Shown one piece after another: positions 8,489 through 17,953 of a stretch of DNA of 64,000 nt. The first letter of the stretch is position 1. Each line of letters starts with the position of its first letter. The stretch is from Bacillota bacterium. GTDB taxonomy: Bacteria > Bacillota > Clostridia > Christensenellales > Aristaeellaceae. The position numbers and the translations under genes were made by a program. The notes below the pieces were generated by a model. That model saw nothing but the letters and a program-made list of their open reading frames with translations. It had not been told where the DNA came from and made no database searches. The DNA lies in the NCBI GenBank assembly GCA_023396045.1, contig JAEWXD010000002.1, positions 3,148-67,147 of the forward strand, in the 5' to 3' direction.

Positions 8489-9496
8489 ATGAAAAAAGTA
8501 TTATCTATTTTGCTTGTTTCCCTACTGTTATTGGGCGGCATTGCTTTGGCAGAAGAACCAGCCCCCACCGGCAAATTGGTACTTTACAGCCCATTAACCA
8601 CCAGCATGATTGAAAACATGCTCTCTATGTTTGAAAAAGAAACCGGTATTGAAACCGAGTGCTTAGCCATGGGTACAGGCGATGCTTTGAAAAGAATTAT
8701 TTCTGAAGCAGAAAACCCACAAGCAGATATTTTGTGGAGTGGCACCATTGGCACTGTAGGTAGCAATGGCGAATATTTCCAAAATTACACCTGCGCTAAC
8801 GAAGACGCATTCTACCCACCTTACAAAAACGTAGAAGGCAATCTGACCCGTTTTGACTGCGTACCTTCTGTAATTATGATCAATACCGACCTTATTGGCG
8901 ATATTGAAATCAAAGGTTACAAAGATTTATTAAAACCGGAGCTCAAAGGCAAAATTGTATTTGCAAACCCACAAGCTTCTTCCTCTTCTTTTGAACATTT
9001 GGTAAACATGCTCTATGCAATGGGTACCGATGGCCAACCCAACGGCTGGGACTATGTAACAGAATTCTGCAAGCAATTACCTAAGGGCACCGTAAACAGC
9101 TCCTCTGCTGTATACAAGGGCGTAGCTGACGGCGAGTATGCAGTAGGCTTAACCTTTGAACAAGGCGCAGCTACCTATGTATCTCAAGGCAATATTAAAT
9201 TGGTTTACATGGAAGAGGGCGTAATTATCCGTGGCGATGGTGTTTATATTGTAAAAGATTGTAAAAACCTGCATAGTGCACGTGCATTTGTTGACTGGCT
9301 CACAAGTTATGATGCACAAAACTATATGAACAGCACACAATTTAGACGCACCATTCGTACAGACGTACCTGAAACCGAAAATATGGCAAGCATGACTTCT
9401 ATCAATGTAATTGAAGATGATGAAAAAATTGCTTCTGCCAACAAAAAAGAATGGGTAGAAAAATTCCAAGAAATTTTAATTGAAGCAGCTGAATAA
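8489..9496 (+). CDS. Iron(III) ABC transporter substrate-binding protein (AfuA/FbpA-like)
   Basis: 335-aa extracellular solute-binding protein. Signal peptide MKKVLSILLVSLLLLGGIALA-EE. The mature protein starts KLVLYSPLTTSMIENMLSMF, as in ferric-ion and 2-aminoethylphosphonate binding proteins of the same superfamily, with ADILWSGTIGTVG and VNSSSAVYKGVADGEYAVGL. GGAGG precedes ATG 8489. First gene of a three-gene importer. Iron is the most common ligand for this arrangement, but phosphonate or another small anion cannot be excluded. Confidence 0.8.
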   Translation: MKKVLSILLVSLLLLGGIALAEEPAPTGKLVLYSPLTTSMIENMLSMFEKETGIETECLAMGTGDALKRIISEAENPQADILWSGTIGTVGSNGEYFQNYTCANEDAFYPPYKNVEGNLTRFDCVPSVIMINTDLIGDIEIKGYKDLLKPELKGKIVFANPQASSSSFEHLVNMLYAMGTDGQPNGWDYVTEFCKQLPKGTVNSSSAVYKGVADGEYAVGLTFEQGAATYVSQGNIKLVYMEEGVIIRGDGVYIVKDCKNLHSARAFVDWLTSYDAQNYMNSTQFRRTIRTDVPETENMASMTSINVIEDDEKIASANKKEWVEKFQEILIEAAE

Positions 9497-9507
9497 CAGC
9501 ACACATT

Positions 9508-9532
9508 AACGGGCCGAAAAGGCCCGTTTATT
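9508..9532 (+). terminator. Intercistronic hairpin after the iron binding-protein gene
   Basis: AACGGGCC (9508-9515) pairs with GGCCCGTT (9521-9528), loop GAAAA, followed by TATT. A terminator-like stem inside the operon, expected to reduce read-through to the ATPase and permease. Confidence 0.7.
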
Positions 9533-9549
9533 ATAAAAGGAGATTCAAC

Positions 9550-10662
9550 ATGAGTGTAGCCATAGATATTAAAGATGTTTGTAAAAAATACGAAAACCTT
9601 ACCATTATTCCACAGCTTTCTGCCCACATTCAAAACGGTGAGTTTTTTACGCTTTTGGGCCCATCCGGTTGTGGTAAAACCACTTTGCTTAGAATGATTG
9701 CGGGCTTTAACAGCATTGAAGCCGGCGAAATTGCCTTTGACGAAACCGTAATTAACAATTTACCTGCCCATAAGCGAAACATTGGTATGGTATTTCAAAG
9801 TTATGCTATCTTCCCCCATTTAACAGTAGAAGAAAACGTTGCCTATGGTTTGAAAATTAGAAAAGAAGGAAGCAAACAAATCAAAGAAAAAGTAGATAAA
9901 ATATTAAAGCTTATTAAAATTGACGAATACAGAGATAGACTTCCTTCCAAACTTTCCGGTGGGCAACAACAACGTGTAGCCTTGGCGCGCGCCATTGTAA
10001 TTCACCCCAAAGTATTGTTGATGGACGAACCACTCTCTAACTTAGATGCCAAGTTGCGTATAGAAATGCGTAGTGTAATTAAAGACATACAACACCAGAT
10101 TGGCATTACCACTGTATATGTAACCCACGATCAAGAAGAAGCCTTGGCCATTTCTGACCGCATTGCCGTTATGAACCATGGCGAAATTCAACAGATAGAT
10201 AGCCCTGAAAATATTTATTCCAGACCCTTTAACGTATTTGTAGCTTGCTTTATTGGCCATTCCAACTTATTTAAAGCTACCGTTTCCATGGGTGAACAAG
10301 CAGAATTGCTATTTGCCAACGGCTATCGCTTGCCTATGCAAGGCTTAGCCAACGTTAAAGATGGCCAGGAAGTGATTGTAGGTGTGCGCCCCGAAGAATT
10401 TAGCGTTGCCAAAGAAGGCTTGCCTTGCACCATTAAGAGCAATACCTTCCTTGGTAGATACAACAACTATTTCTTAGATTTTGAAGATACCTTTATAGTG
10501 CCAAACCAAGCCAGCATAGAGTTCTCTCAAGATCTTGGCCATGCAGATACCATGTACCGCCCCGGCGATGTATTATACCTGGTACCAAACGCAAAAAAAA
10601 TCAATGTATTTGACGCCACTACACAAGAAAGTTTAATAAAGGATGTGCCAAAATATGCGTAA
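9550..10662 (+). CDS. Iron(III)-type ABC transporter ATP-binding protein
   Basis: 370 aa, FbpC/PotA-like. ATPase domain at residues 1-235 with GPSGCGKTT, LSGGQQQR and LLMDEPLSNLD, then a C-terminal TOBE-like beta domain (about 270-350) typical of CUT1, polyamine and ferric importers. AAAGGAG precedes the ATG. Powers the importer formed with the binding protein at 8489 and the permease at 10655. Confidence 0.88.
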   Translation: MSVAIDIKDVCKKYENLTIIPQLSAHIQNGEFFTLLGPSGCGKTTLLRMIAGFNSIEAGEIAFDETVINNLPAHKRNIGMVFQSYAIFPHLTVEENVAYGLKIRKEGSKQIKEKVDKILKLIKIDEYRDRLPSKLSGGQQQRVALARAIVIHPKVLLMDEPLSNLDAKLRIEMRSVIKDIQHQIGITTVYVTHDQEEALAISDRIAVMNHGEIQQIDSPENIYSRPFNVFVACFIGHSNLFKATVSMGEQAELLFANGYRLPMQGLANVKDGQEVIVGVRPEEFSVAKEGLPCTIKSNTFLGRYNNYFLDFEDTFIVPNQASIEFSQDLGHADTMYRPGDVLYLVPNAKKINVFDATTQESLIKDVPKYA

Positions 10663-12310
10663 ATTGAAATTCGATTTTTGGACCATTGTAACAATAGGAA
10701 TTATTGCCGTATTTGCATTGTTTTTAATCTACCCTTTGGCAAGTTTATTTATCAACAGCTTCCAAGAAGAAGCCACCAATGCATTTACATGGGAAAACTT
10801 TACCAAGTTCTTCTCTAAAAAATATTACTATCGCAGCTTGCTCCAAAGCTTAAAGCTTACTTTTTGGGTAACCATTATTTCTCTATTGGTAGGCGTGCCT
10901 GTGGCATACTTTATGTCTTTCTTTAAAATTAAAGGTAAACCCATCGTCGAGATTTTAATCATTATTTCCATGATGAGCCCTAACTTTATTGGTGCATATT
11001 CTTGGATATTGATGCTTGGCCGCTCTGGCATTATTACCAAATTCTTCCAGAACCAACTGGGTATCAACTTGCCTTCTATTTATGGTTTTGGCGGTATGTT
11101 GCTGGTATTTACCTTAAAGCTTTACCCCTTTATTTACATGTATGTATCCGGCGCATTCAAAAAGGTAGACGTAGCCATTTACGAGGCTGCCGAAAGTCTT
11201 GGCTGCAACGGTGTAAAAAAAGTGTTTACAGTTGCTTTGCCCCTTGTAACCCCTACTGCCGTTGCCTCTGCCCTGTTGGTGTTTATGAACTGCATGGCAG
11301 ACTTTGGTACACCTGCTTTGATTGGCGAAGGCTATGATGTATTGCCGGTAAAAATCTACATGGAATTTGTTGGCGAATCCGGCGGTTCTGCACACTTTGC
11401 CTCTGCCATGGCCCTACTTATGGTAGTAATTACCGCAGTGCTATTCTTGCTTCAAAAATTCTATGTAAACAAAAAATCCTTTACCATGAGTGCAATGCGC
11501 CCCGTACAACCCAAAAAAGCCAAAGGCTTTGGTGGTTTTGCCATGCACGCATTCATTTACTGCCTGGTAGCTCTTTCCATTGTGCCGCAATGTGTAGTGG
11601 TTTGGACTTCCTTCCGTAAAACACACCAGCAATCCTTTGTGCCCGGCTATACCTTTGAAAGCTACCAAAAAGTATTTAATACAGCACTTTCCAGCATAGC
11701 CAACACCTACTTGTATTGTGCCATTGCACTTGCTATAATCATTATATTAGGTATATTTATTTCTTATTTATCTGTAAGAAAAAGAACATGGGTAACCAAT
11801 ACTTTGGATACTTTGGCCATGTTCCCTTATATTGTACCCGGTTCTGTGCTTGGTATTACTTTACTATTGGCCTTCAACGGCAAAGGCGACCCCTTGGTGC
11901 TTTCCGGTACGGCTGTGATACTCATTATATCCTTGGTAATACGCAGACTGGCCTATACATTGCGTTCCAGCTCTGCCATTCTTTACCAAATCAGCCCCAG
12001 TATAGAAGAAGCTGCCATTTCTCTTGGTGATGCGCCCTCCAATGCCTTCTTTAAAGTAACTTTAAAAATGATGTTGCCCGGTGTAATCTCTGGCGCTATA
12101 TTGAGTTGGATTACACTCATTAACGAGTTGAGCAGCTCTGTAATGTTATATACTGCACGCACAAGAACCATATCCGTTGCCATTTACAACGAAGTTATAC
12201 GCGCAAGCTATGGTACTGCAGCAGCACTGGCAAGCATATTAACGCTTACCACAATTGTTTCTCTGCTGGTATTTTTTAAACTAAGTGGTGGCAAAGACAT
12301 CACCATGTAG
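10655..12310 (+). CDS. Iron(III)-type ABC transporter permease, fused double domain
   Basis: 551 aa with two tandem permease domains of about six membrane segments each. Two EAA loops are visible: YEAAESLGCNGVKKVFTVALP (first half) and EEAAISLGDAPSNAFFKVTLK (second half), the FbpB layout. Start ATG 10655 has AAAGGA 11 nt upstream; ATG 10643 is in frame but too close to that site. Overlaps the end of the ATPase gene. Confidence 0.88.
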   Translation: MRKLKFDFWTIVTIGIIAVFALFLIYPLASLFINSFQEEATNAFTWENFTKFFSKKYYYRSLLQSLKLTFWVTIISLLVGVPVAYFMSFFKIKGKPIVEILIIISMMSPNFIGAYSWILMLGRSGIITKFFQNQLGINLPSIYGFGGMLLVFTLKLYPFIYMYVSGAFKKVDVAIYEAAESLGCNGVKKVFTVALPLVTPTAVASALLVFMNCMADFGTPALIGEGYDVLPVKIYMEFVGESGGSAHFASAMALLMVVITAVLFLLQKFYVNKKSFTMSAMRPVQPKKAKGFGGFAMHAFIYCLVALSIVPQCVVVWTSFRKTHQQSFVPGYTFESYQKVFNTALSSIANTYLYCAIALAIIIILGIFISYLSVRKRTWVTNTLDTLAMFPYIVPGSVLGITLLLAFNGKGDPLVLSGTAVILIISLVIRRLAYTLRSSSAILYQISPSIEEAAISLGDAPSNAFFKVTLKMMLPGVISGAILSWITLINELSSSVMLYTARTRTISVAIYNEVIRASYGTAAALASILTLTTIVSLLVFFKLSGGKDITM

Positions 12311-12326
12311 CTTGTAGGAGCAGATT

Positions 12327-13988
12327 ATGAGCAAAAATGTAAAATTAAAATTTAAGGATGAATTGCGCAATCAATTGATTCAACACAGCATCATTCTCTT
12401 TCTTATTTTAATTGCATTTTTGCTCTTTCTTTTTTACTTTATATTTTTGCACAATATAAAAAAGAACACTGCAAATAAACTGCATATACTTGCCATGCAA
12501 AGCCAAAGCTTGTTGCAAAAAAGCCATGCCTTTGCAGAACAATTTATCCATAGCACAGACATACCCTTCTATGTGCGCAACAAAAACTATCGGGCTGAAA
12601 TAAACCAAAACCTATATAACTTTAAAAATGCACAATACCTAAAACCTCAAATTTATATACTAAACCAAAAACATGAGCTTTTGTTTAGCACACAAACCCA
12701 AGCAAGCCAGAAACAAAAAACCTTAGAAAACTTAGCACTAAAATTACCAAAGCACCGAGCTTCTGCACAAGGGCATTTTTTATCTTTATTTTCATATGAA
12801 AACCAACACGAAGCGCAATATTATATGTATTGCACAAGCCCCCAAGGCAACAGCCTTGTATTGGTATTTGACGCAAGCACATTTAGCAACCTAATGCAAC
12901 CAAAATATACTCTACAAATATGCGACCAATACCAAAGCGTACTTGTAAGCAACCAAAACACCTTTATAGCAGAGCACGGAAAAATGCGTAAACTGCCTGC
13001 ACAAAGCAACATCAAAGTAGAGGGCAAATACTACTACACACTTTCCCAAGGCTTGGGCTTTGATTTAACACTGCATATTTTTGCTTCTTTAGAAGAAATC
13101 TATGCCAACTTTACGCGCCCCATATATATGAGCGTTCTTTTATTTGTTGTTTTTATTCTGATTATTTTACAAAGCAGTAAAAGTTTTGCAAGCAAAAAAA
13201 CAAAGATTATTTATGAAATTGTAGATGCCCTGCAAGCCAGTAAAAACCACGGCCTTGCAAAGCTGAACATACAAAGCCAGGACGAGTTTTCTGTAATTGT
13301 ACAAACTTATAACGAAATGGTAGACAGCATACAGGCTTTAATGCACAAAAATATAGAAATTACCAAAGAAACACAAGAAGCAAAAATAAAGCAGTTGGAA
13401 AGCGAGTTTAACCCCCATTTTCTGTTTAATACCTTAGAAAATATTCGCTTTATGGTGCGCCTAAACCCTGCCGCCGCCGAGGAAATGGTGCAACGATTAA
13501 GCCAGTTGTTGCGTTATAGCATAGCAGATGAAGCAGACTTCGTATTATTAAGCCAAGACCTTGTATATACCGAAAACTATTTGAAAATTTTACAATTCCG
13601 TTTTGGTGAAAGGTTAAGCTACAGTATTCGTAACCTTGCCCCCAACCAAACACATATACCCAAATTGATTATGCAACCCATGATAGAAAACAGTGTGAAG
13701 TACGGTTTGCAAAGCAAAGAAAATATACATATACAGGTAGATATTACTGCCCAAAACCAAATGTTGCACATTTGCATAAGCGATAATGGCGGTGGCTTTA
13801 CCAAAGAAGCGTTAGAAACCGTATTACAAAGTATGCAAGAAAATAAGCGCTCCAGCCATATTGGTTTAAGCAATGTGCAAAAGCGTATACAGTTGCTATA
13901 TGGCAAAGAATATGGTTTACATATACAAAACGAAGAGAATATAGGTAGCACTATTACACTCACCCTACCCTTGGAGGCAACATGCTAA
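12327..13988 (+). CDS. Sensor histidine kinase, YesM/LytS type
   Basis: 553 aa. Membrane segment 1 at about 18-43, an extracytoplasmic sensor region of about 220 aa rich in Gln and Asn, membrane segment 2 at about 265-285, a HAMP-like linker, then the His_kinase domain (phospho-acceptor His in FNPHFLFNTLENIRF) and a HATPase domain with MIENSVKYG, DNGGGF and HIGLSNV. The pair with the response regulator overlaps by 7 nt. It begins 16 nt after the iron permease, so it probably senses or controls that uptake system. Confidence 0.9.
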   Translation: MSKNVKLKFKDELRNQLIQHSIILFLILIAFLLFLFYFIFLHNIKKNTANKLHILAMQSQSLLQKSHAFAEQFIHSTDIPFYVRNKNYRAEINQNLYNFKNAQYLKPQIYILNQKHELLFSTQTQASQKQKTLENLALKLPKHRASAQGHFLSLFSYENQHEAQYYMYCTSPQGNSLVLVFDASTFSNLMQPKYTLQICDQYQSVLVSNQNTFIAEHGKMRKLPAQSNIKVEGKYYYTLSQGLGFDLTLHIFASLEEIYANFTRPIYMSVLLFVVFILIILQSSKSFASKKTKIIYEIVDALQASKNHGLAKLNIQSQDEFSVIVQTYNEMVDSIQALMHKNIEITKETQEAKIKQLESEFNPHFLFNTLENIRFMVRLNPAAAEEMVQRLSQLLRYSIADEADFVLLSQDLVYTENYLKILQFRFGERLSYSIRNLAPNQTHIPKLIMQPMIENSVKYGLQSKENIHIQVDITAQNQMLHICISDNGGGFTKEALETVLQSMQENKRSSHIGLSNVQKRIQLLYGKEYGLHIQNEENIGSTITLTLPLEATC

Positions 13989-14734
13989 AAGTAATTATTG
14001 TAGAAGACGAAGTGATGATTCGCAACGGGCTTGCTTGCACATTACCTTGGCAAGCCATGAACTGTATTGTAGTAGATATTGCCAAAGATGGCGAAGAAGG
14101 CCTTCAAAAAATTATGGAGCATAAGCCTGATATTATACTAAGCGATATACAAATGCCAAAGTGCAACGGTTTGGAAATGGTAGAAAGGGCGCAAAAACAG
14201 GGTTATGTTTTTCACACCATATTCTTAACCAGCTATTCTGATTTTAACTATGCTAAAAAAGCCATTGACCTGCAATGTGCGCAATATTTACTAAAACCGC
14301 TTAACGAGGCAGAATTGGCAGCTGTAGTACAAAAAATTCAAGAACAACAAAGCCTTACCCCAACAAACAATTCTACATTATTGCCGCTGGAACAGGATTA
14401 TGAACATTTTATGCAATACAGCGGCAACCTGTATGTACAAAAATGTTTACAATATATTCAGTTGCATTATATCGGCAAATGCAATATTGCCCATATTGCA
14501 GATACTTTAAAAATCAGCAGCAGTTATCTGAGCCGTAAGCTAAAAGAAGAATTACACTATGGATTTTTAGATATTGTATCCATAGTACGGCTATACCACG
14601 CCTTGCAACTATTAAAGCAACAAAGCTATAAAATTTATGAAATTGCAGAGCAATGCGGTTTTAATGACTATAAGCATTTTTGCATTGTGTTTAAAAAATA
14701 CATGCAATGTAGCCCCAGCAAATTTAAAATATGA
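13982..14734 (+). CDS. Response regulator with AraC-type DNA-binding domain, YesN type
   Basis: 250 aa: receiver domain at residues 1-120 (acidic pocket VEDE, phospho-acceptor Asp in IILSDIQMP, Thr/Ser in FLTSYSDF, Lys in YLLKPL) and an AraC helix-turn-helix pair at about 150-250 (IADTLKISSSYLSRKLKEE and IAEQCGFNDYKHFCIVFKKY). Partner of the kinase just upstream. Probable activator of the iron-type importer, inferred from position. Confidence 0.92.
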   Translation: MLKVIIVEDEVMIRNGLACTLPWQAMNCIVVDIAKDGEEGLQKIMEHKPDIILSDIQMPKCNGLEMVERAQKQGYVFHTIFLTSYSDFNYAKKAIDLQCAQYLLKPLNEAELAAVVQKIQEQQSLTPTNNSTLLPLEQDYEHFMQYSGNLYVQKCLQYIQLHYIGKCNIAHIADTLKISSSYLSRKLKEELHYGFLDIVSIVRLYHALQLLKQQSYKIYEIAEQCGFNDYKHFCIVFKKYMQCSPSKFKI

Positions 14735-14767
14735 ATCCCTTTACTTTTCAGTAGAGGGATGTTTTTT
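14735..14767 (+). terminator. Terminator of the iron transporter/two-component operon
   Basis: ATCCCTTTACT (14735-14745) pairs with AGTAGAGGGAT (14750-14760, one G-T pair) followed by GTTTTTT. Confidence 0.85.
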
Positions 14768-14920
14768 ACCGCCGGCTTCATATATAACAATCAAAAATCA
14801 AATACCGGCAATTACATACTACAATATAAAAACATTTTACCACCCGATTTGCACACCCGTTTTTCAAACACAATATAAACAGGGTATTTACTGCAACACT
14901 TCAATATTACAACAAAAAGC

Positions 14921-14945
14921 CCTTTGCAAGTACATTTTGCAAAGG
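14921..14945 (-). terminator. Second terminator of the tRNA operon
   Basis: CCTTTGCAA (14921-14929) pairs with TTGCAAAGG (14937-14945). On the minus strand the stem is followed by GGGCTTTTTG, so it probably acts as a back-up stop for the tRNA operon. Confidence 0.6.
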
Positions 14946-14960
14946 ACTATGTTTTTTAAA

Positions 14961-14982
14961 AATAAAAAAAGCACAAAGTGCT
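14961..14982 (-). terminator. Terminator of the tRNA operon
   Basis: On the minus strand AGCAC-TTT-GTGCT (14982-14970) is followed by TTTTTTTATTTTT. Confidence 0.8.
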
Positions 14983-14986
14983 TATA

Positions 14987-15060
<74 letters not shown>

Positions 15061-15092
15061 ATGCTGCACCAATGCTAACATAGATACAAAAA

Positions 15093-15168
15093 TGGAGCGG
15101 TAGACGAGATTCGAACTCGCGACATCCACCTTGGCAAGGTGGCACTCTACCAGCTGAGCTACTACCGC
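15093..15168 (-). tRNA. tRNA-Gly (GCC)
   Basis: Acceptor GCGGTAG/CTACCGC, anticodon loop TTGCCAA reading GCC, T-arm GAGTTCGAATCTC, encoded CCA. A second glycine isoacceptor next to tRNA-Gly(TCC). Confidence 0.96.
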
Positions 15169-15174
15169 ATATGT

Positions 15175-15258
15175 TGGTGCGGGCGAAGAGACTTGAACTC
15201 CCACGTTTTACAACACTAGATCCTAAGTCTAGCGCGTCTGCCATTCCGCCACGCCCGC
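15175..15258 (-). tRNA. tRNA-Leu (TAG)
   Basis: Class II tRNA with a long variable arm; acceptor GCGGGCG/CGCCCGC, anticodon loop CTTAGGA reading TAG, encoded CCA. Only 6 nt separate it from tRNA-Gly(GCC). Confidence 0.95.
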
Positions 15259-15267
15259 AAAAAAAGA

Positions 15268-15343
15268 TGGTGATCCATCGGAGATTCGAACTCCGGACAC
15301 CTTGATTAAAAGTCAAGTGCTCTACCGACTGAGCTAATGGATC
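15268..15343 (-). tRNA. tRNA-Lys (TTT)
   Basis: Acceptor GATCCAT/ATGGATC, anticodon loop CTTTTAA reading TTT, T-arm GAGTTCGAATCTC, encoded CCA. Confidence 0.96.
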
Positions 15344-15350
15344 ATGTGAT

Positions 15351-15425
15351 TGGCAGGGGTAGCAGGATTTGAACCTACGAGTGCGAGAGTCAAAGTCTCG
15401 TGCCTTACCGCTTGGCTATACCCCT
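15351..15425 (-). tRNA. tRNA-Gln (TTG)
   Basis: Acceptor AGGGGTA/TACCCCT, anticodon loop CTTTGAC reading TTG, T-arm GGTTCAAATCC, encoded CCA. Confidence 0.95.
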
Positions 15426-15448
15426 ATGAATAGCATATGGAATTAAAA

Positions 15449-15534
15449 TGGGGTGAGTAGTGGGACTTGAACCCACGACATCCAGAGCCACAATCTGGCG
15501 CTCTACCACTGAACTATACCCACCATGGCACGCC
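15449..15534 (-). tRNA. tRNA-His (GTG)
   Basis: Anticodon loop TTGTGGC reading GTG. The extra G at -1 (position 15534) faces the C discriminator, the hallmark of tRNA-His. Acceptor GTGGGTA/TACTCAC with one G-U pair; encoded CCA. Confidence 0.94.
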
Positions 15535-15535
15535 T

Positions 15536-15602
<67 letters not shown>

Positions 15603-15656
15603 ATAAGGAACGACCTAACATTCCGTGTAACACGAACATCGTGCTGACAAGTAAAG

Positions 15657-15685
15657 ATATTATCACATTGTTCGTGTTGTGTCAA
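15657..15685 (-). promoter_or_regulatory. Promoter of the tRNA operon
   Basis: On the minus strand TTGACA (15685-15680), 17-nt spacer, TAATAT (15662-15657), about 55 nt before tRNA-Arg. Confidence 0.88.
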
Positions 15686-15747
15686 GTATTTTTTATAGTT
15701 TTTTATAAAAATAATCAAAAAATATTCTGCTATTTATAGGCGTACTC

Positions 15748-15785
15748 CACAAAGGCTGTAAATACAGTGCTTCACAGCCTTTGTG
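15748..15785. other. 12-bp hairpin downstream of the cyclophilin gene
   Basis: CACAAAGGCTGT (15748-15759) and ACAGCCTTTGTG (15774-15785) form a perfect stem with a 14-nt loop. On the minus strand the T run lies before, not after, the stem, so it is not a standard terminator; it may still end or protect the cyclophilin mRNA. Confidence 0.55.
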
Positions 15786-15792
15786 AAAAAAA

Positions 15793-16404
15793 TTATTGTT
15801 CCAATTCGTCTAACTCTGCAAGCTCTACACCCATAGTGTCTACTACAATTTTTTCAATCACAGGGGGATTAATGGGCCTATCCATTGCACCGGTAGGAAG
15901 CTTTGCCATAGCGTCTACTACATCCATACCTTCTACCACTCTACCAAAGGCAGCGTACTGCCCATCTAAAAACTGGCTGTCTTCATGAACAATAAAAAAT
16001 TGAGAACCTGCACTGTTAGGCTCGTTGGTTCTTGCCCAAGAAATAACTCCACGCATATGGCTCAAAGGATTCTTAAAACCATTGCTTGCAAATTCACCTG
16101 TTATAGCATAGCCGGGGCCACCTGTGCCTTGCCCCAAGGGGTCGCCGCCTTGCACCATAAAGCCTTTGATAATGCGGTGAAAAATAACATCTTTATAAAA
16201 ATCCTTTTGTGCCAAACTTACAAAATTGGCAACCGATTGGGGCGCAATTTGCGGGTATAAGTCCAGCACGATATCCCCCATATCTTTGATGGTGATGGTT
16301 GCTCTGATTGTTACCTCTTCTTTAGGCACTAATTCTGTATTTTCTGCCAATGCAAAAGAGAACAATAAACCTACACAAAGGAATACGCCGAGTAATTTTT
16401 TCAT
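15793..16404 (-). CDS. Secreted peptidyl-prolyl cis-trans isomerase, cyclophilin type
   Basis: 203 aa. Signal peptide MKKLLGVFLCVGLLFSFALA-EN, then a short linker and a complete cyclophilin domain (FHRIIKGFMVQGGDP, AGSQFFIVHEDSQFLDGQYAAFGRV). It speeds proline isomerisation in proteins folding outside the membrane. The start is set by GGAGG 9 nt before the ATG at 16404; an in-frame extension to 16467 has no ribosome binding site. A weak promoter (TTTCAA, 16 nt, TATAAT at 16434-16429) lies upstream. Monocistronic, divergent from aspartokinase. Confidence 0.93.
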   Translation of the reverse strand: MKKLLGVFLCVGLLFSFALAENTELVPKEEVTIRATITIKDMGDIVLDLYPQIAPQSVANFVSLAQKDFYKDVIFHRIIKGFMVQGGDPLGQGTGGPGYAITGEFASNGFKNPLSHMRGVISWARTNEPNSAGSQFFIVHEDSQFLDGQYAAFGRVVEGMDVVDAMAKLPTGAMDRPINPPVIEKIVVDTMGVELAELDELEQ

Positions 16405-16547
16405 AATACATAACCTCCATTCTTTGCTATTATAACACAGTCCATGGCTGTTGAAACGCAAAAACACAGCTCATGTGTAACAAGATAAGCTTCTTTTGTA
16501 AAAAGTGCAAAAATTGGCTTTTATACAACTGTATTTGTTACAAAAAA

Positions 16548-16576
16548 TTGACGAAGCGCACAAAATGTTGTAAAAT
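16548..16576 (+). promoter_or_regulatory. Promoter of the aspartokinase-sigma-divisome operon
   Basis: TTGACG (16548-16553), 17-nt spacer, TAAAAT (16571-16576). TTTGTTACAAAA (16534-16545) ends two bases before the -35 box; the same 12-mer precedes the promoter at 3477. Confidence 0.85.
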
Positions 16577-16614
16577 ACATTCGTTTATTATACGCATTTG
16601 TAGGAGGAATTCGT

Positions 16615-17934
16615 TTGGCTTGTATTGTTGCAAAATTTGGTGGTAGCTCACTTGCCAATGCGGCACAGTTTCAAAAGGTAAAGCATATACTTTCCTTAGA
16701 CAAGCGCCGTTTATTTATTGTGCCCAGTGCACCCGGCAAACGTTTTGCAGGCGATAGCAAAGTAACGGATTTACTTTTACACTGCTATGCCTTACACCAA
16801 AATGGCGAAAACATTGAAGCTTGCTTTGCAGAAATAGAGCAGCGTTTTTTGGAAATAGCCAAAGACCTTGGCTTGCATTCCGCCATTAAGCAGGAACTTG
16901 CCACTGTAAAGCGAAACCTTCTCAACGGTGCAAGCAAAATGTATGTAGAAAGTCGCGGCGAATACCTCAACGGTATATTGCTTGCTGAATACTTAGGCTA
17001 TACATTTTTTGACCCCAGCAATGCCATCTATTTTTTTGACAATGGTAAGTATGATAGCGAACTGAGCAACCGTATGCTTGCTGAAGCCCTTTCTACATTA
17101 GAAAACGCAGTTATCCCCGGCTTTTATGGCAGAAAACAAAACGGAGATATTCAAACCTTCTCTCGTGGGGGGAGCGATATTACTGGCGCAGTAGTTGCAA
17201 GAGCATTGTGCGCTGATGTATACGAAAACTGGACCGATGTGAGCGGTTTCTTAATGGCAGACCCCGGTATTGTAGAAAATCCATTAGAAATTATGGAGCT
17301 AAGCTACAAAGAATTGCGTGAGCTATATTACATGGGAGCAAATGTATTGCATGCCGATGCCATATACCCCGTGCAAAGAGCCTGTATATCCACCAATATA
17401 CGCAACACCAATTTGCCCGAACACCCCGGCACTTTAATATTGCATTCCGCGCAAGAAAAGAAAAAACGCAGAATTATTACCGGTATCGGTGGCAAGGCCG
17501 GCTTTGGTATGATCAATATAGAAAAATCTATGATGCACCATGAAATCGGTTTTGTTATGCGCTCTATGCAAGCACTGTATGAATACCAAATTCCTTGCGA
17601 GCACATGCCCAGCAGTATAGACAGCATTAGCTTTGTTGTAGATGACACCTTGCTCTGCGAAAAACAAAATGCGCTTTCTGTGCGTTTACAAGAATTGGTG
17701 CAAGCCGATAAAATTACCGTGTTGCATGATGTAGCGTTGCTTTCCATTGTGGCAAGCGAGCAAATACAAGAACCCGAAAATTACGGCAAAATATTTAAGG
17801 CCTTAGAACAAAACCATATCCCCGTGCTTTGTGTAAGCCAAGCCGGTACATCCCTCAGCACCGTAATAGGTGTGCCTGCACAGCACTATAAAAATGCAAT
17901 ACGTGCAATTTATAAAGAATATATGGGCGTTTAA
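16615..17934 (+). CDS. lysC: Aspartate kinase
   Basis: 439 aa. Phosphorylates aspartate, the first step to lysine, threonine, methionine and diaminopimelate. Kinase domain with VAKFGGSSLANAAQF at the start, TFSRGGSDITGAVVARAL and NWTDVSGF; C-terminal ACT regulatory domains from about residue 290. TTG start with AGGAGG 7 nt upstream. First gene of a ten-gene operon; a supply of diaminopimelate would suit the wall and division genes that follow, but that link is inference. Confidence 0.93.
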   Translation: MACIVAKFGGSSLANAAQFQKVKHILSLDKRRLFIVPSAPGKRFAGDSKVTDLLLHCYALHQNGENIEACFAEIEQRFLEIAKDLGLHSAIKQELATVKRNLLNGASKMYVESRGEYLNGILLAEYLGYTFFDPSNAIYFFDNGKYDSELSNRMLAEALSTLENAVIPGFYGRKQNGDIQTFSRGGSDITGAVVARALCADVYENWTDVSGFLMADPGIVENPLEIMELSYKELRELYYMGANVLHADAIYPVQRACISTNIRNTNLPEHPGTLILHSAQEKKKRRIITGIGGKAGFGMINIEKSMMHHEIGFVMRSMQALYEYQIPCEHMPSSIDSISFVVDDTLLCEKQNALSVRLQELVQADKITVLHDVALLSIVASEQIQEPENYGKIFKALEQNHIPVLCVSQAGTSLSTVIGVPAQHYKNAIRAIYKEYMGV

Positions 17935-17953
17935 AACCCAATTGGAGTAAACT

